Source: Siphonodentalium dalli
Lineage: Eukaryota; Mollusca; Scaphopoda; Gadilida; Siphonodentaliidae
Reading direction: 5' to 3'
Assembly: GCA_032622095.1 (NCBI GenBank)
Contig: CP136062.1
Coordinates: 2,172,001 to 2,236,000, forward strand
Length of the DNA: 64,000 nucleotides
This document shows, one piece after another, positions 38,715-51,029 of this stretch; the first letter of the stretch is position 1; each line of letters starts with the position of its first letter. Under the pieces are notes generated by a model. The model was not told where the DNA came from, searched no databases, and saw nothing but the letters and a program-made list of their open reading frames with translations. The translations under genes were made by a program, and so were the position numbers.

Positions 38715-40720
38715 GCGAATGTCGGTCTGTCTGTGTTCTATAGAAATGCACAGGGGACCATCTAGATGATACCAATGGGGTCTACTAGGGGTAACTTTTT
38801 ACGAGAAAGATAACGGTGTGGGTTAGAATTTTTTAAAGTGACGCCGTTGTTGTCAGGGGCAGAAAATGGGGAGGGGCAGAATATATATAATCATCCCCAT
38901 GATATGAAGAATCTAATGGTGTGGTTTAAATATGTCGAAAGTGGCGTCGTTCGAGTCAGGGATGTACGGAAGGGAGAGGGGCACCAAATTTGATAAAACT
39001 AATTTTAGCGCCGATTTCCACCAAATTGATACATATTCTTCTTCGTGATACAGGGAATCTAATTGTGCGATTTAACAACGTTAAATTGTTGTCGTTTGGG
39101 CGAGAGATTGGGGGTGGGCACTAAATTTGATAATAATGGGTTTAGTCGCCGATTGCCACCACACTTATACAAAATCATCCCCATGGTATGAGGAGTCTAA
39201 TTTTGTGGCTTAAATCTGTCAAATATGGCCTCATTCGAGTCAGTGTGCACTGAAAGGGAGAGGGGCACCAAAATTGATACCCAATATTTTTAGCGCCTAT
39301 TTCCACCAAATTGACACACGTTCTTATCCATGATACGAGTGGGCACCAAATTTGATAAAAATTTGTTTAGTCGGCGATTAGCACCAAACTTATAAATAAT
39401 CATCTCCATGATATCACGAGTGTAATTGTGTGGTTCAAGGATGTCACAAGTGGGGCCATTCGAGTCAGTGGTGTATAGAGGTGAGAGGGACACAAAAAAA
39501 TTATAACAATATCTTTAGCGCCGATTTCCACCGGATTGATATATATTCTTCTCCTTGATACGAGGAATCTTATCGTGTTGTTTAGATACAACAAATGGGT
39601 GCTCTCTGGGTGAGGGATATGGGGACCTTAAATTTGATACGAATTTGTATACTCGCCAGTTTTCACCAATTATATATATATGCGTCTCTAATCTCTAATG
39701 AGTCTAAGTGTGTGGTTTATCGGTGACAAAAGTGGCGCCGCTTGAGTCCGAAATAGGGACGGGAGGACCACCAAAACTGATTTTTAGTACCAATTACCAT
39801 CAAATTCAGACATGTTCTTCTCAAATGATACGAGAAATCAAATCGTGCTGTCTTTCTGTCTGTATGTATGCGTTCTATATATAACTTAACGGGGTACAAC
39901 CGAGATGGCACCAAGGCGTTCTAAGAGGGTAACTTTTTACGAGGAAGATAATGGTGCAGGTTACAATTTTCTAATGTAACGCTGTTTGTGTCAGCGGAAG
40001 AAAAGGGGGAGGTCGGAAAAATAAAAAAAATATTGTGAAATAGTTCTATCGCCGATTTCCACCAAACGCATACATAATCACCTCCGCGATATGGCGCTGT
40101 TCGAGTCAGCGTTGCAGGGGGCATCAACAATTAATTTAATAAACTATTTTTAGCGCAGATTTCCACAAAATTGATATATTATTCTTCTCTATGATATCGT
40201 GTGATTTAAAGACGCCAAATTGCTGCAGTTTGGGTGAGAGATGGGGGGGGGGGTCATAACTATTCTAAGAATTTGTTTAGTTGCTGATTACCACCACACC
40301 TATATATAATCATCTCCAATATATCATGCATCCATGAGTCTAATGGACGTGGTTTAAATATTTCAAAAGTCGTTAAATTCATGCATGAGGATGGCAGTTG
40401 CACCAAAGCTGATACAAATATATTTAGCACTAATTTCCACCAAATTCATACACGTTCATCTCTAATGATACGATTAATTAAATCACATTTGGCGTCGTTT
40501 TGGGTCACGGATGGCGAGAGGATATGCACTATCATTGATAAGATTGCTATTCGCCGATATCCACATATATAAGTTTATATATAGTCACCCAGGCCATCTC
40601 CATATCATTTTAAGGAGTTTTGAGCGTTACAATTTCACAATCTCGACAAATAGTGACCCAATTAAGTCACCTGAACAATTTTATCTTCTCAACTGTCATA
40701 TTTAGATGGGGATGGCAATG
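38715..40720 (+). repeat. Diverged tandem array, units about 130 bp, two higher-order blocks
   Basis: At least ten diverged units carry TTTCCACCAAATTGATACA and GTGTGGTTTAAATATGTC-like segments. A second-order block begins at 38715 and again near 39848, each with a TCTGTCTGT start followed by GGTAACTTTTTACGAG. Alternating unit types suggest a dimeric organisation. Confidence 0.85.
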
Positions 40721-41665
40721 AGCTAGCAAAAAAAGATACATAGAAGAAGCATTAAACGTATATTTATCATTCTATTTAAGAGATACATATATTCTTGCAA
40801 ATTGAGAGACATCGAACCGTCAGAGGATTGCATATATATGATAACACAATTGAGTCTGTTCCATTCAATATAGTTTCCACAAAAAAGTTATAATTTGTCA
40901 AGAGATATGGAAATGTATCGAAAGCTTGTTCAAAAATAGTGGTCACAGTGTGCAGTCAAATATATTTTCTTCTTATATAAAAGCAAACGCAGTCAGTAGC
41001 ACATGACTTTTCAGGATCCTCCAATACTGACATCTGACAAGGGCATCTGACAGCGGAATTTTTAGAACCGACTCATCGACTGACATAAACAACTCAAAAT
41101 CTCGCTCTGTGTCTGGCACATGTATCTGATATACTTGCGCAGCAACATTTCTTTTGAACTGAGAATATTTAGCCAATATAAAGCACCATGAACAGAGGAG
41201 CACCTGTACATTTCTTTAAAACATCTGTATCTTCATGGAGATATGTTAGCCAAGTGTCCTCAAGATCTTAGTCCAACCCACTAGATTGATTGATACATCT
41301 ATATGTAAAACCCAATTGTCGTCTTTTATTTTTGCGAACTAATGTGTTTATGGTGTTCATGTATCATATAATAACGTCTGAAGTATACGCAGTTGTAATA
41401 AATAAATACTTCATTATTGGTGGTACGGATTACTCGCGATAAACCAAATGACAATCGACAAGGTGAGCCACTACTTATATTCCATGACTGTAAAAATCAT
41501 GTTATGTGATGCTATTTGAATATATAACTTATGAGAATACGTGTAACACTTTGAGCAAGAGTATTCTCTATTCCCAACAAATATCCACAGCATGCAGAGG
41601 GTTTCACATCACTTTAACCTGGGCAACGCCGGGTAACCCTGCATGCTATTAGTCTATATATCTGC
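40721..41665. other. Intronic sequence, nothing recognised
   Basis: AT-rich; no supported feature. Confidence 0.4.
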
Positions 41666-41700
41666 TCTGGGGGTTCGAAAATTAAGTGAGCATTTAATGT
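41666..41700 (+). mobile_element. MITE family C terminal fragment
   Basis: GGGTTCGAAAATTAAGTGAG followed by TTTAA matches the right end of family C; no partner end is present. Confidence 0.55.
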
Positions 41701-41989
41701 TGATGTTTCTTTCAAATACAGATTGCCAGTTCGGACAGACTGTATCTCTGACGTGTAGTTTATTTCAGTCATGCATGCAGTCATCGTGTTTTCAACTTTC
41801 CATAATAAACGATAAACTGATACTGTCTTCTTGCTATTAATAACCGACATCTGGGAATTAGCATGGGGTGTATAAATGCACTATATTTGAATACTAGCGT
41901 AACAGTATTTTTCATTCCTCGTTTGGTTTTTGTGGGGGGGGGGGGTGTTGCAAATTTTGATTCATTTCTGTTTAAATACACCCAGAATA

Positions 41990-42115
41990 GAAAACCTTCG
42001 GAATAGCGAACATTCGGAATAGCGAACATTCGGAATAATGAACCTTCGGAATAGCGAACCTTCGGAATAATGAACCTTCGGAATAATGAACCTTCGGAAT
42101 GGAGAACCCTACCCG
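41990..42115 (-). repeat. 16-bp minisatellite, isolated inverted copy
   Basis: Repeats of AACCTTCGGAATAGCG, the complement of the 37830 minisatellite, without the SD flank. Confidence 0.9.
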
Positions 42116-42159
42116 TTCTAGTGACACATTTTCGATTTACAGAAGAGACAAAAAATCCA

Positions 42160-42560
42160 AGTTCGAAGCTGTTGGAGTCTACTCTTATGACGCCTCCGCT
42201 TAGTAGGGACTCGCGCCGAAGAGTCGGTAGCCGTCCAGAACCTTTCGTACTGAACTGTTGGATAAAAATAAACCAAGTTATAACCAGTTGGGGGTCTACT
42301 CTTATGACGTTTGCGCTTAGTAGGGGTCGCGCTATTTTAAATATTATGTTTGGTTCTCGAACTAAAGAATCGGCAGGGTCCAGAACCTTTCGAACTGAAT
42401 TAATGGACACAATATTATCCCAGTTCGATACAGTTGGAGTCTACCCCAATGACGCTTACACTTAGTAGGGAATCCCGCGATTTTAAATATTTTGTTTGGT
42501 TCTCGAACTGAGTAATCAGCAGGCGTCCAGAAACGTTCGTACTGAGCTAATGGCGCTAAT
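42160..42560 (+). repeat. Three tandem units of 120-140 bp
   Basis: GTCTACTCTTATGACG occurs at about 42176 and 42294, with a diverged third at 42432. Each is followed by CTTAGTAGGG, then CCAGAACCTTTCG and a CTGAA(T/C)T segment. Long overlapping ORFs across this block on both strands are repeat artefacts. Confidence 0.82.
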
Positions 42561-44396
42561 CCACTTAGACAATACTTGCATAGTATATCCATATGTCGTA
42601 CACGAACCACCCGTGCAGTGGTTCGATTACAGCTTATATGGAAGAGAAATTAAAGTTAATGATTCATAACGTTCGTCATCAAGAAGGCTGAACGTTTTGT
42701 TGTGTGATATGAGTCCGTCACCATGCAGGTCATGCGAGGTGTTGTGCTGTAATCGCCCCATCCAATGTACTCCCTGCATCAATTATGGCGTTGCAATCTA
42801 CTGACGAACCCGCCTTAGGAAAAAACGTCTGTGGGTTAATTAATATCAACGTATACGGCAATCGTTTTGCGATATTCTTTTAGCGGTATATTATCCCTAC
42901 CGTCTCCGAAAAATTTATCAAAAAGTTCCCAAATAGAACCATTTTTATCGGAGTTATTAATAGACCGCCAACATCTTGGAATTTGCGTAATTTTCTGCAA
43001 TTTTCTCGATCAAATAAATGTGGGGGAGGGATTTCAAAAAGTTTTGTGATAGTCTTGTAGATGGGTCTGTCCCCGTTACATTGTTACGTTGTCTTACATT
43101 TTGATTATATGTTGTAGATATTTGACTATATAGGTATGTGATCAGTATGTATTTCATCCCGGTTGACACCCCCTTGTTGTCAGTATCCGATTAGGTGTAA
43201 ACATGCATACATGTAGTGGTGTTTGAATACATGTTCATCGGAGTAATTCGTCTCGTAAAACGTCAATGAGGGGTGGCGACCTATAGCGGCCACATGTTAC
43301 GTGCCACTCGTCGTTCTAACAGTACTGCATAGTATACAGTTTACATGAATGTTCGACAGTTCGAGAGTCGCGCATACTATATAACTTCAGTTGCAATTTT
43401 ACTTAGTTGGAATACAAATTTCGACCACTGTCTCCAGATCGAAGGATGTACTGCTTTGGGTCGAAATCAATGTAGTACGCCCTGTCACTATAACTCCCGT
43501 CCATATTGGATGCACCGGGTCCGGTTTCGTGGTTTTACTGCCACATGTCAAAGTTCTGGAGTAGCATATCCATATATGGAAGTCATGAATGTTCAAAAGC
43601 TCCGTATATGCATGAAATGGTTCCACAGAAGTTTCACCAATAGCTGTAGCACTAAAACCACGGAACCGGTGCTGATTAATCTCGGAAACTGCGGAACCTG
43701 ACCAGGTGGAAACTGTCGCCATATGGCCGCGATTTGGTGACTGGGCGTATTAAAGCCAGCCTTAGAAATGAAGTAAAAAGAATCCAAGTCTTCCAAGTGA
43801 ATACTGATTGAAAAATATCTGTATATGGGACAATATGACCATAATATATGTCTGATTGTCATTTTATATTATCTCAATAATGTATATATATTCAGTTACA
43901 ATATGTTCTATGCGTCACTTAGAAAAGTATAACCCTGAAAAATACTTTAAAAGCACATATGTTTAAAAAAAAGCCATGTGTCAGTTTGGTTCCACATTGT
44001 TCCAAGTGCGAAAATTCCTACCCCACAGTCACAATCTTGTAAATAGACGAAACACCGTCAACTCAGCAACAGTGGCAGTAACACTGCGCGAAAGAATATA
44101 TATTTATCTACATGCTGGTAGAAGCGTGACCTTTGAATTCCCTCTGGTGTGGTAGCATTTGCTTTCCAAACTTTAAAAATCGATTATCTTGAAAACATAA
44201 AAAATGCACATAGGACAAGATGGAACTCAGGTCGCGAGTTGTCAAATTGGATATAATATTTGTAAAAAAAATAACTACTTTGAGTAAGATTATTCTGCGT
44301 TTAAATTTGACCACCCTACCGTGTTATCACATCATTTTAATATATCTTGATTTAATACAGTGGTACTGAACGTGTGTCCCTGTGGTTGGGATTATA
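42561..44396. other. Intronic sequence, no supported gene
   Basis: An ORF-like stretch of 107-118 codons on both strands near 43345-43722 overlaps a region with a weak internal inverted repeat (CGTGGTTTTAC near 43530, ACTAAAACCACG near 43650). Without motifs or splice support it is not called coding. Confidence 0.4.
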
Positions 44397-44771
44397 TTAA
44401 CCCTTTACCCAACAAAACGGCCAAAAACGTCCAAATAAAGCTTCAACAGCCTAAAATATCTTCGGTCTGTCTCAATAAAACCATACAAATATAGATATCA
44501 TTGGAACCGGTTCATTGACTACATTGTGATGGTTACAGTTATGCCCTGTGCCAATGCATTCTCTTATATATGCGAGTCGACCATAGGTCGCCTCGCATAT
44601 ATAAGAGAATGCATTGGCCTAATTCTTTAACAATTTTATAATTTTGTTCTACATTCTTTGACAATTTTATCATTTTTAATATGTGTTAAGCCAATGCATT
44701 CTCTTATAGGTCGACTCGCATATATAAGAGAATGCATTGGCACAGGGCCGTTCTGTTGGGTAAAGGGTTAA
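44397..44771 (+). mobile_element. TTAA MITE family P, copy 3
   Basis: TTAACCCTTTACCCAACA to TGTTGGGTAAAGGGTTAA, 375 bp. The first hairpin (44550-44618) is intact. In the second (44690-44743), one arm and the loop have been shortened. Confidence 0.9.
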
Positions 44772-45204
44772 ACAATATCTATTCACCCCTCCGATTGATT
44801 AAGTATATTTATTTATATGTAATCCCATAAGAATGACCTGATTGTACACATGTGCATCCAGGCAGCCAATACGCACACGATTAAATATCGAAAGATACTT
44901 AAAGGGGTACTGTACACCATTAATCTGGCCATTAATGGGACCATCTCCTTTTAAACTCGACATAATATATGCAACAAATGAATGAATTTGAGCCATGAAT
45001 TAGGGCAAAATACACTCGTTTGCACTATGAACTTTGCAAACAACATGGTCATAATAATGAAAATTAATTTATGACTCTTTTAATCGGCGTTCGCGATTGG
45101 ATAGCGATTTATATTAAATCACAATAACACGTGGCACGCGAGGTTATGATTGAGGCTAGAATTCTTGACGAAATAACGGAGATGTTCGAAACAAGATTCA
45201 TTTC
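44772..45204. other. Intronic sequence, nothing firm
   Basis: Contains TTAAAGGGGTACTGTACACC near 44889, which resembles a TTAA-type end, but no matching second end was found. Confidence 0.4.
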
Positions 45205-45977
45205 TTAAAGGTACTCAATCCGATTCGATGGCCCCATATCATCAGATCCCAACAACAACCACAACTGTTTTTGAAATGCCGCTTTAGTTCGAGTAATTGC
45301 CCAAAAATAATGCTAACCAAGGTGAACTATAGTATAAAATTGCCCAAAACCTTTTATTTATCAATATTTTGTTCAACGAAATTTTGCCGGTTTGTCAAAT
45401 ATTTGACACAAAAAAGCCACTTGATTTTAGAGTTATCCATCTTCATCCGCAATTTGGTACGATCGACTCGAATCAACTATATTTTACCCCCGAGTTCAAG
45501 GAAATAGTAATTTGCGAGCCTTAACCCTTTCAGTGCCAGGTCCGATTTTTGTATCAACCCATATACCCTGTGCCAATGCATTCTCTTATATATGCGAGTC
45601 GACCATAGGTCGCCTCGCATATATAAGAGAATGCATTGGCCTAACAATTTTTCATCATTTGTAATTATTTTTTACAATTTTTTACAATTTTAATAATGTT
45701 TTCTTATATTCTTTAACAGACTTATTTTGTAGGTTTAGTGCCAGGGAATCTTACGTTTTTCATGGGCATCATAATTATTAATATGAATACTTGGTGATAG
45801 TTTTGAGTTATAACATGCCCCTAAGGTTTAATCCAGTTTGTTTTTAAATTCGCTATAGCATGCTTAAGCATACCCAAAACAAATTCAACCCCAAAAAAAT
45901 CTTTACAGACCGTAAATTAGGGCCGATGAGATCGGTCCCTGGCACTGAAAGTGTTAATTCGGATTATGCATCTTTAA
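45205..45977 (-). mobile_element. TTAA MITE family E, copy 3 (interrupted by family Q)
   Basis: The outer ends TTAAAGGTACTCAATC (45205) and a decayed ATGCATCTTTAA (45977) enclose the family E body on the opposite strand. The body is interrupted at 45521-45957 by a different TTAA MITE. Removing that insert restores the family E order. Confidence 0.78.
45521..45957 (+). mobile_element. TTAA MITE family Q with shared hairpin module
   Basis: The ends are TTAACCCTTTCAGTGCCAGG and CCTGGCACTGAAAGTGTTAA. They differ from family P, yet the internal hairpin at 45572-45640 is the same sequence found in family P. Confidence 0.88.
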
Positions 45978-46797
45978 GTGAATATAATACTCAAGCGTCG
46001 TACGTCTCACCGCGGGAGTGGGACAATCAGTTTGTTTAGTTTCGTGCAGCTTGTACTGGGTCCGACAGTGCCACATTTGATTGAACATATTTATTGTGAC
46101 CCACAAATGTATATACAAATTACACATATTATTATAGACATAGATAGTTGTGTGGGCACAGAGGATCGGAGCACAAGTTGTGGAACTTATCAGAGCCCCT
46201 CTCCTCTGGCATTCGGCTGCTAATAAAAGTATTTAGAGATAGGTTCAAAATTTGTGTTTAAAGTGGATGCTGCATGCTGTAGCTGTTTGGAGTGGCTATG
46301 GTCTCGCGGTAGAGGGTAGGGTAACATTTATGAGAAGCGGTCTGTCGAGGAAATAAATGAATGGACTGTCTCGAAAATGCGCGTATTTATTGCTTCACTA
46401 TATAGTGCGGGATGCCGAACAGGAGGTCTTTTTCAGAGACGATAGATACATTAAGTTCATCCAACCTTGCCATATACGTTCTCTGGAGTCTGCGTACCAA
46501 GGACACAACTGAAGAAAAAATTGTTAGCGTCTTCACATGGAAATTAGATACCATTAGATACCATCATGTCTTTACAAGCTGGTTAATCCGACAACGGATG
46601 TCACTGTTTGTGACATTGCCGTCTTCTGGGGTCATTTCAAAGATTTGCTTTTGAAACCTTGTAGGTGCGTTTCTTGCCAACGATCCACGCGTGAGCGGAT
46701 ATCTAACACCAAGGTCCAATGATAAATCAGCGGTGAAGGAAGAATATTTTTATTTTGTAAAAACCGGATGTTTCGTTTTATTTGTGTGTTCTACCAT
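45978..46797. other. Intronic sequence, nothing recognised
   Basis: A short stretch at 45979, GTGAATATAATACTCAAGC, recurs diverged near 63870; no other structure was identified. Confidence 0.4.
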
Positions 46798-47500
46798 GAA
46801 TGTACCCAATTGTTTTACATGGCCATCATCTAATAACAAAGCACCATTATATTGGTGATGGGATTAAAAGTTGTCTTGTCGAGTCATCGGGCCTACGTCA
46901 CTGTGCACACTGCATGGCCCATGGCTTTATTTGTGTGTTCCACCATTGTGTATGAATGTACCCAATTGTTTTACATGACCGTCATCTAATAACAAAGGAC
47001 CATTATATAATTTATATTGGTGATAGCATTAAAAGTTGTCTTGTCGAGTCATCGAGTCTACGTCATCGTGCACACTCGCCTTTGGCTTTGTTTGTGCATT
47101 CTGCCATTGTGCATGGGTGCACCCAATTGATTACATGGCCATCATCTAATAACAAAGTTCCAAAGGACCATTATATTGGTGATGGGATTAAAAGTTGTCT
47201 TGTCGAGTCATCGGGCCTACGTCACTGTGCACACTGCATGGCCCATGGCTTTATTTGTGTGTTCCACCATTGTGTATGAATGTACCCAATTGTTTTACAT
47301 GACCGTCATCTAATAACAAAGGACCATTATAAAATTTATATTGGTGATGGGATTAAAAGTTGTCTTGTCGAGTCATCGAGTCTACGTCATCGTGCACACT
47401 CGCCTGTGGCTTTATTTGTGCATTCTGCCATTGTGCATGGGTGTACCCAATTGTTTACATGGCCATCATCTAACAAGAAAACCATATTCAGAAATGGTAA
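46798..47500 (+). repeat. Tandem array of about 160-bp units arranged as AB dimers
   Basis: Units start at about 46798, 46954, 47115, 47278 and 47441 with (T/C)ACCCAATTG. Units 1 and 3 share GGGCCTACGTCACTGTGCAC; units 2 and 4 share GAGTCTACGTCATCGTGCAC. This gives a dimer period of about 322 bp. Confidence 0.92.
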
Positions 47501-47689
47501 CGCCACCAAGATCATATTATTAGCCATAAATATAAATTATAATATAATTATAATATAAACTAGCTTTCAAATTTCATATGGGAAATTTGCAAACTTCCAT
47601 ATATCAAGTTTACCCGTTTCTCGTGTTATACATTACATTCTTCAAACTTTCTTCTTTATTACACTAGCTGATGGGCCCGACTTCGTCCG

Positions 47690-48360
47690 GGCTGTTTCCC
47701 ATCTGATTTCCGGCGAAAGGCGCGATTTGACCTTGAATTGACTATTTTGAAAGTCAAGGTCAGGTCAGGGTCATGATTTGACCCGTCCAAAACACCCCCG
47801 GAGAAAAGTTCCCCTAGGTATCAAATTTCGTCGAAATCCGTCCGTTTTACCCGACTTGACCTTTAATTGACAATTTTGAAGGTCAAGGTCAGGTCGGAGT
47901 CATGATTTGACCCGTCCAAACCCCCCCCCCCGACAAAAGTACCCATAGGTATCAAATTTCGCCGAATTCATCCGTTTTACCCGATTTGACATTTGATTGA
48001 CCATATTGAAGATCAAGATCACGCCGGGTCACGATTTGACCCGTTCAAAACACTCCCCGGACAACAGTATCCCTAGGTATCAAATTTCGTCGAAATCCGT
48101 CCGTTTTACCCAAATTGACCTTGCATTGACTGTTTTAAAGGTCAAGGTCAGGTCGGGATCACGATTTGACCCGTCCAAAACACTCACCGGACAAAGGTTA
48201 CCCTAGGTATAACATTTCGTCGAAATCCGTCCGTTTTACCGGATTTGACCTTGAATTGACCATTTTAAAGGTCAAGGTCAGGGTCACGATTTGATCCGTC
48301 CAAAACACTTCCCGGACACAAGTATCCCTCGGTATCAAATTACGTCGAAATCTATGGAAA
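47690..48360 (+). repeat. Tandem array of about 125-bp units, locus 1
   Basis: Five units carry TTGACCTTGAATTGAC, GAAGGTCAAGGTCAGGTC and GATTTGACCCGTCCAAAACA. The array opens next to a CTAGC tract with a GCCCGACTTCGTCCGGGC stem-loop. The same head and units occur at 60561-61300. Confidence 0.9.
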
Positions 48361-48472
48361 GCCGAAGGGGACATGCTAGTTGCTAATTGCTAGTTATACG
48401 ACCCACGACTTGACGCGGTTTTTTAAAGGTGTTTCAGGGTGTTTCAAACTAGGAGATAGAAGTATTCTGCGT

Positions 48473-49090
48473 TTCAAATGGTGATGAATTATAGTATTTT
48501 ATTCAAATTTTATGGCATAAATTGTTATAAAAACCGTATATACTATAAAACAAAATGGATGACTCGAAAATTAAGTGGGCCTTTAAAGTCAATACAAAGT
48601 CACAATTTCAGTTAGGTTCATCTCATACTCGTCTATTCCGCGATATTCTGCTACACAGTTTGTTATAGCCTCCAGTATTCATTAAGCGTTATAGCCCCAC
48701 TGTTATAATCCGCCTTTAGCTGGCGTATTCATGCCTCTGAGATTATTGAGATATTACGTCACACGTAATGACATTAAATCGCATGGAAACATAGCAATTG
48801 TGTGGGCTGCGTGGCGTGAATATGTAATGAGAAATAAGGTCATACGTAATGACATTAAACTCAAGAAAACCCGCGAAAACAAAACAAAATCACATTTAAT
48901 GTTTTAAGTTATTTCCTCCATAAAAAGAATATTCGTGATAATGAACCCTCTCAATAATTTAGAATATAGAATTAACCTTAAAATAACAAAAACCTTCGGA
49001 ATAGAGAACCTTCGGAATAGCGAACATTCAGGGAACCTTCGGAATAGTGGACCGTCGGGATAGCGAACCTTCGGAATAGAGACATGCCTC
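48473..49090 (-). repeat. Segmental duplicate SD, copy 2 (inverted)
   Basis: Reverse counterpart of 37830-38700. A truncated family C MITE ends at 48586, followed by the unique stretch and then AACCTTCGGAATAGCG minisatellite units at 48990-49090. Confidence 0.88.
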
Positions 49091-49269
49091 CCCCAATATT
49101 CATATTATATGCCCAGAGTTCAAAGGTATGGGCCCATAAATTTCTAAATTTGGCCCTTAAAATGTTGAACCCCAAATTGGAGCCCGCGCAGAACAGAACT
49201 TAAGTCAACTATACCTGTGTCATGTCCCAATGCAGGAGGGTCCACATATACCGCAACATTCATAGTATA

Positions 49270-49550
49270 TGCCAAGAATTCAAAGTTATGGGCCCACGTA
49301 ATGACATTAAATCTCAAGAAAACCCGCGAGAACAAAACAAAATCACATTTAATGTTTTAAGTTATTTCCTTCATAAAAAGAATATTCGTGATAATGAACC
49401 CTCTCAATACTTTAGAATATAGAATTAACCTTAAAATAACAAAAACCTTCGGAATAGTGAACCTTCGGAATAGCGAATATTCAGAACAGAGAACTTTCGG
49501 AATAATGGACCTTCGGGATAGCGAACCTTCGGAATAGAGACATGTCCCCC
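49270..49550 (-). repeat. Segmental duplicate SD, copy 3 (partial)
   Basis: Repeats the right part of SD copy 2, from GTAATGACATTAAA through the minisatellite, only about 200 bp downstream. This is a local direct duplication. Confidence 0.85.
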
Positions 49551-49724
49551 AATTACACCGGTGGCGTAAACACATGTGCTAATCTGTGTCGGACTATCGT
49601 GACTATCGGTACGGTTTACTCAAGTACAAGAATACCTAATCACCCATAATGCATTCGCCCATTGGTCCACTCGTAAATAAAATTACCAAAACATCTTACA
49701 CCTGTGGCGTAAAAAACAAAGTTT

Positions 49725-50775
49725 CAAAGGACCATTATATTGGTGATGGGATTAAAAGTTGTCTTGTCAGGTCATCGAGCCTACGTCACTGTGCACACTG
49801 CATGACCTATGGCTTTATTTGTGTGTTCTGCTATTGTGTGTGTATACCCAACTGTTTAACCCTTTCTGCATTGAGTGGATTCTCCCATACAGTTATAAAA
49901 GTCTACATTGGAATGGTTTGTTATTCATTTGGAGGGGTTTTCAGGGGGGAGTCGGAAAAGTTTGCAGGCACGTATGCTGATTTTTGACTTTCGACCCTTG
50001 TTGGGACCCACCCACCCCCGCGTCCAAATTTGTTTCTGTTTTCGGCAGTTTTTTCCGACCATTTTTGGACACCCACCCCCCTTTTAGTACAAAAACAGAG
50101 ATTTGCGGGGGGATTCACCGTAAACAGCTGTATATGAATTTATGTACATACTATTTGTCAAGAATGTTAACATTGACATGTAAATAGGAACGAGTCATTT
50201 TGGGGTCATTCGGCCAACAAAACATGGCTGCCAGCGGCCATCTTGGATTTCAAAATGTGTAACAAAATACAACACGATAACTGCCTGCAGTCAGTTTAGC
50301 AGTTAGAATTACATTATTTCTCTCATTCTAAGTTGTTTTAAGCCAAACTCATTGCAAAAACTGTCAAAAAACTTGCAGGATATTTTTTTTTGAGTGGCGT
50401 AAAAAATTGATTGTTGGTCCCATTGACTACCCACCCACCCCGGCATACGTGCCCGGAAAAACTTTTTTTCCACCCCCCCCCCCCCCCCCCTGGGGTTTTC
50501 GGAAAAAATAAGCAGACGATGGGTAATACAAATACAACAAGAGTCAAATGTATTGGAGGGAAATGTTCAGATAATAAGTTGAATAAACGACCTACCTGAA
50601 CATTTCCTAAGAGATAACTAACTACTCGTCAATGAGTATTTAGTATAGAAAGAGTTAACATGACCATCATCTAGTAACAAAGGACAATAATTATATTATA
50701 TCGGCAATGGGGATTAAAAGTTGGCTTTCGAGCCGTCGAGCAGTCCGCACGGTCCACATACATTATGGGCACTGC
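49725..50775 (+). repeat. Single unit of the 160-bp repeat, split by a MITE
   Basis: Left part 49725-49859 and right part 50655-50775 rejoin as one unit of the 46798 array when 49856-50658 is removed, with TTTAACATGACCATCATCTA spanning the join. Confidence 0.85.
49856..50658. mobile_element. TTAA MITE family R (803 bp)
   Basis: The ends are TTAACCCTTTCT and AGAAAGAGTTAA. TTAA is duplicated on both sides, and the host repeat supplies the empty site. The interior holds a C18 run (50473-50490) and C-rich CACCCACCC stretches. No transposase is present. Confidence 0.85.
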
Positions 50776-51029
50776 TAAAATCGACATCATGTATGATAAT
50801 AATGTATAATATTTAATGTATCCTTTAAAGTCGATATATGTTTCCATAAGGACCGATGCACGCATTTGTTTGTTTATTTTTGGACCGACCCCCTTTTCAT
50901 CAGTACATGCCTTATTCACACTTCAAATATCAATGCACTGTAATGTAATGTTTCAATGGTTGTTTCAGTGAACATTGGGGACGGTGAGCACTCCGTTTGT
51001 CATTATGCAGCTTTCATTGTATACATAAA
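50776..51029. other. Intronic sequence, nothing recognised
   Basis: AT-rich spacer before family D copy 2. Confidence 0.4.

Noticed and set aside
41700-41840. Possible cysteine-rich exon after a CAAATACAG acceptor
   Set aside because: Short, no recognisable domain and no matching donor; more likely chance next to a MITE fragment.
41781-42465. ORFs of 209 and 131 codons on opposite strands
   Set aside because: They overlap each other and cover a 16-bp minisatellite and a 130-bp tandem repeat; openness follows from the repeats.
43345-43722. Overlapping ORFs of 118 and 107 codons
   Set aside because: Both strands are open with no motif, and the region shows a weak inverted repeat; not enough to call a gene.
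47690-47740. Hammerhead-like CTGATG plus stem at the head of the 125-bp array
   Set aside because: The conserved GAAA after stem II is missing, and locus 2 lacks the CTGATG part.
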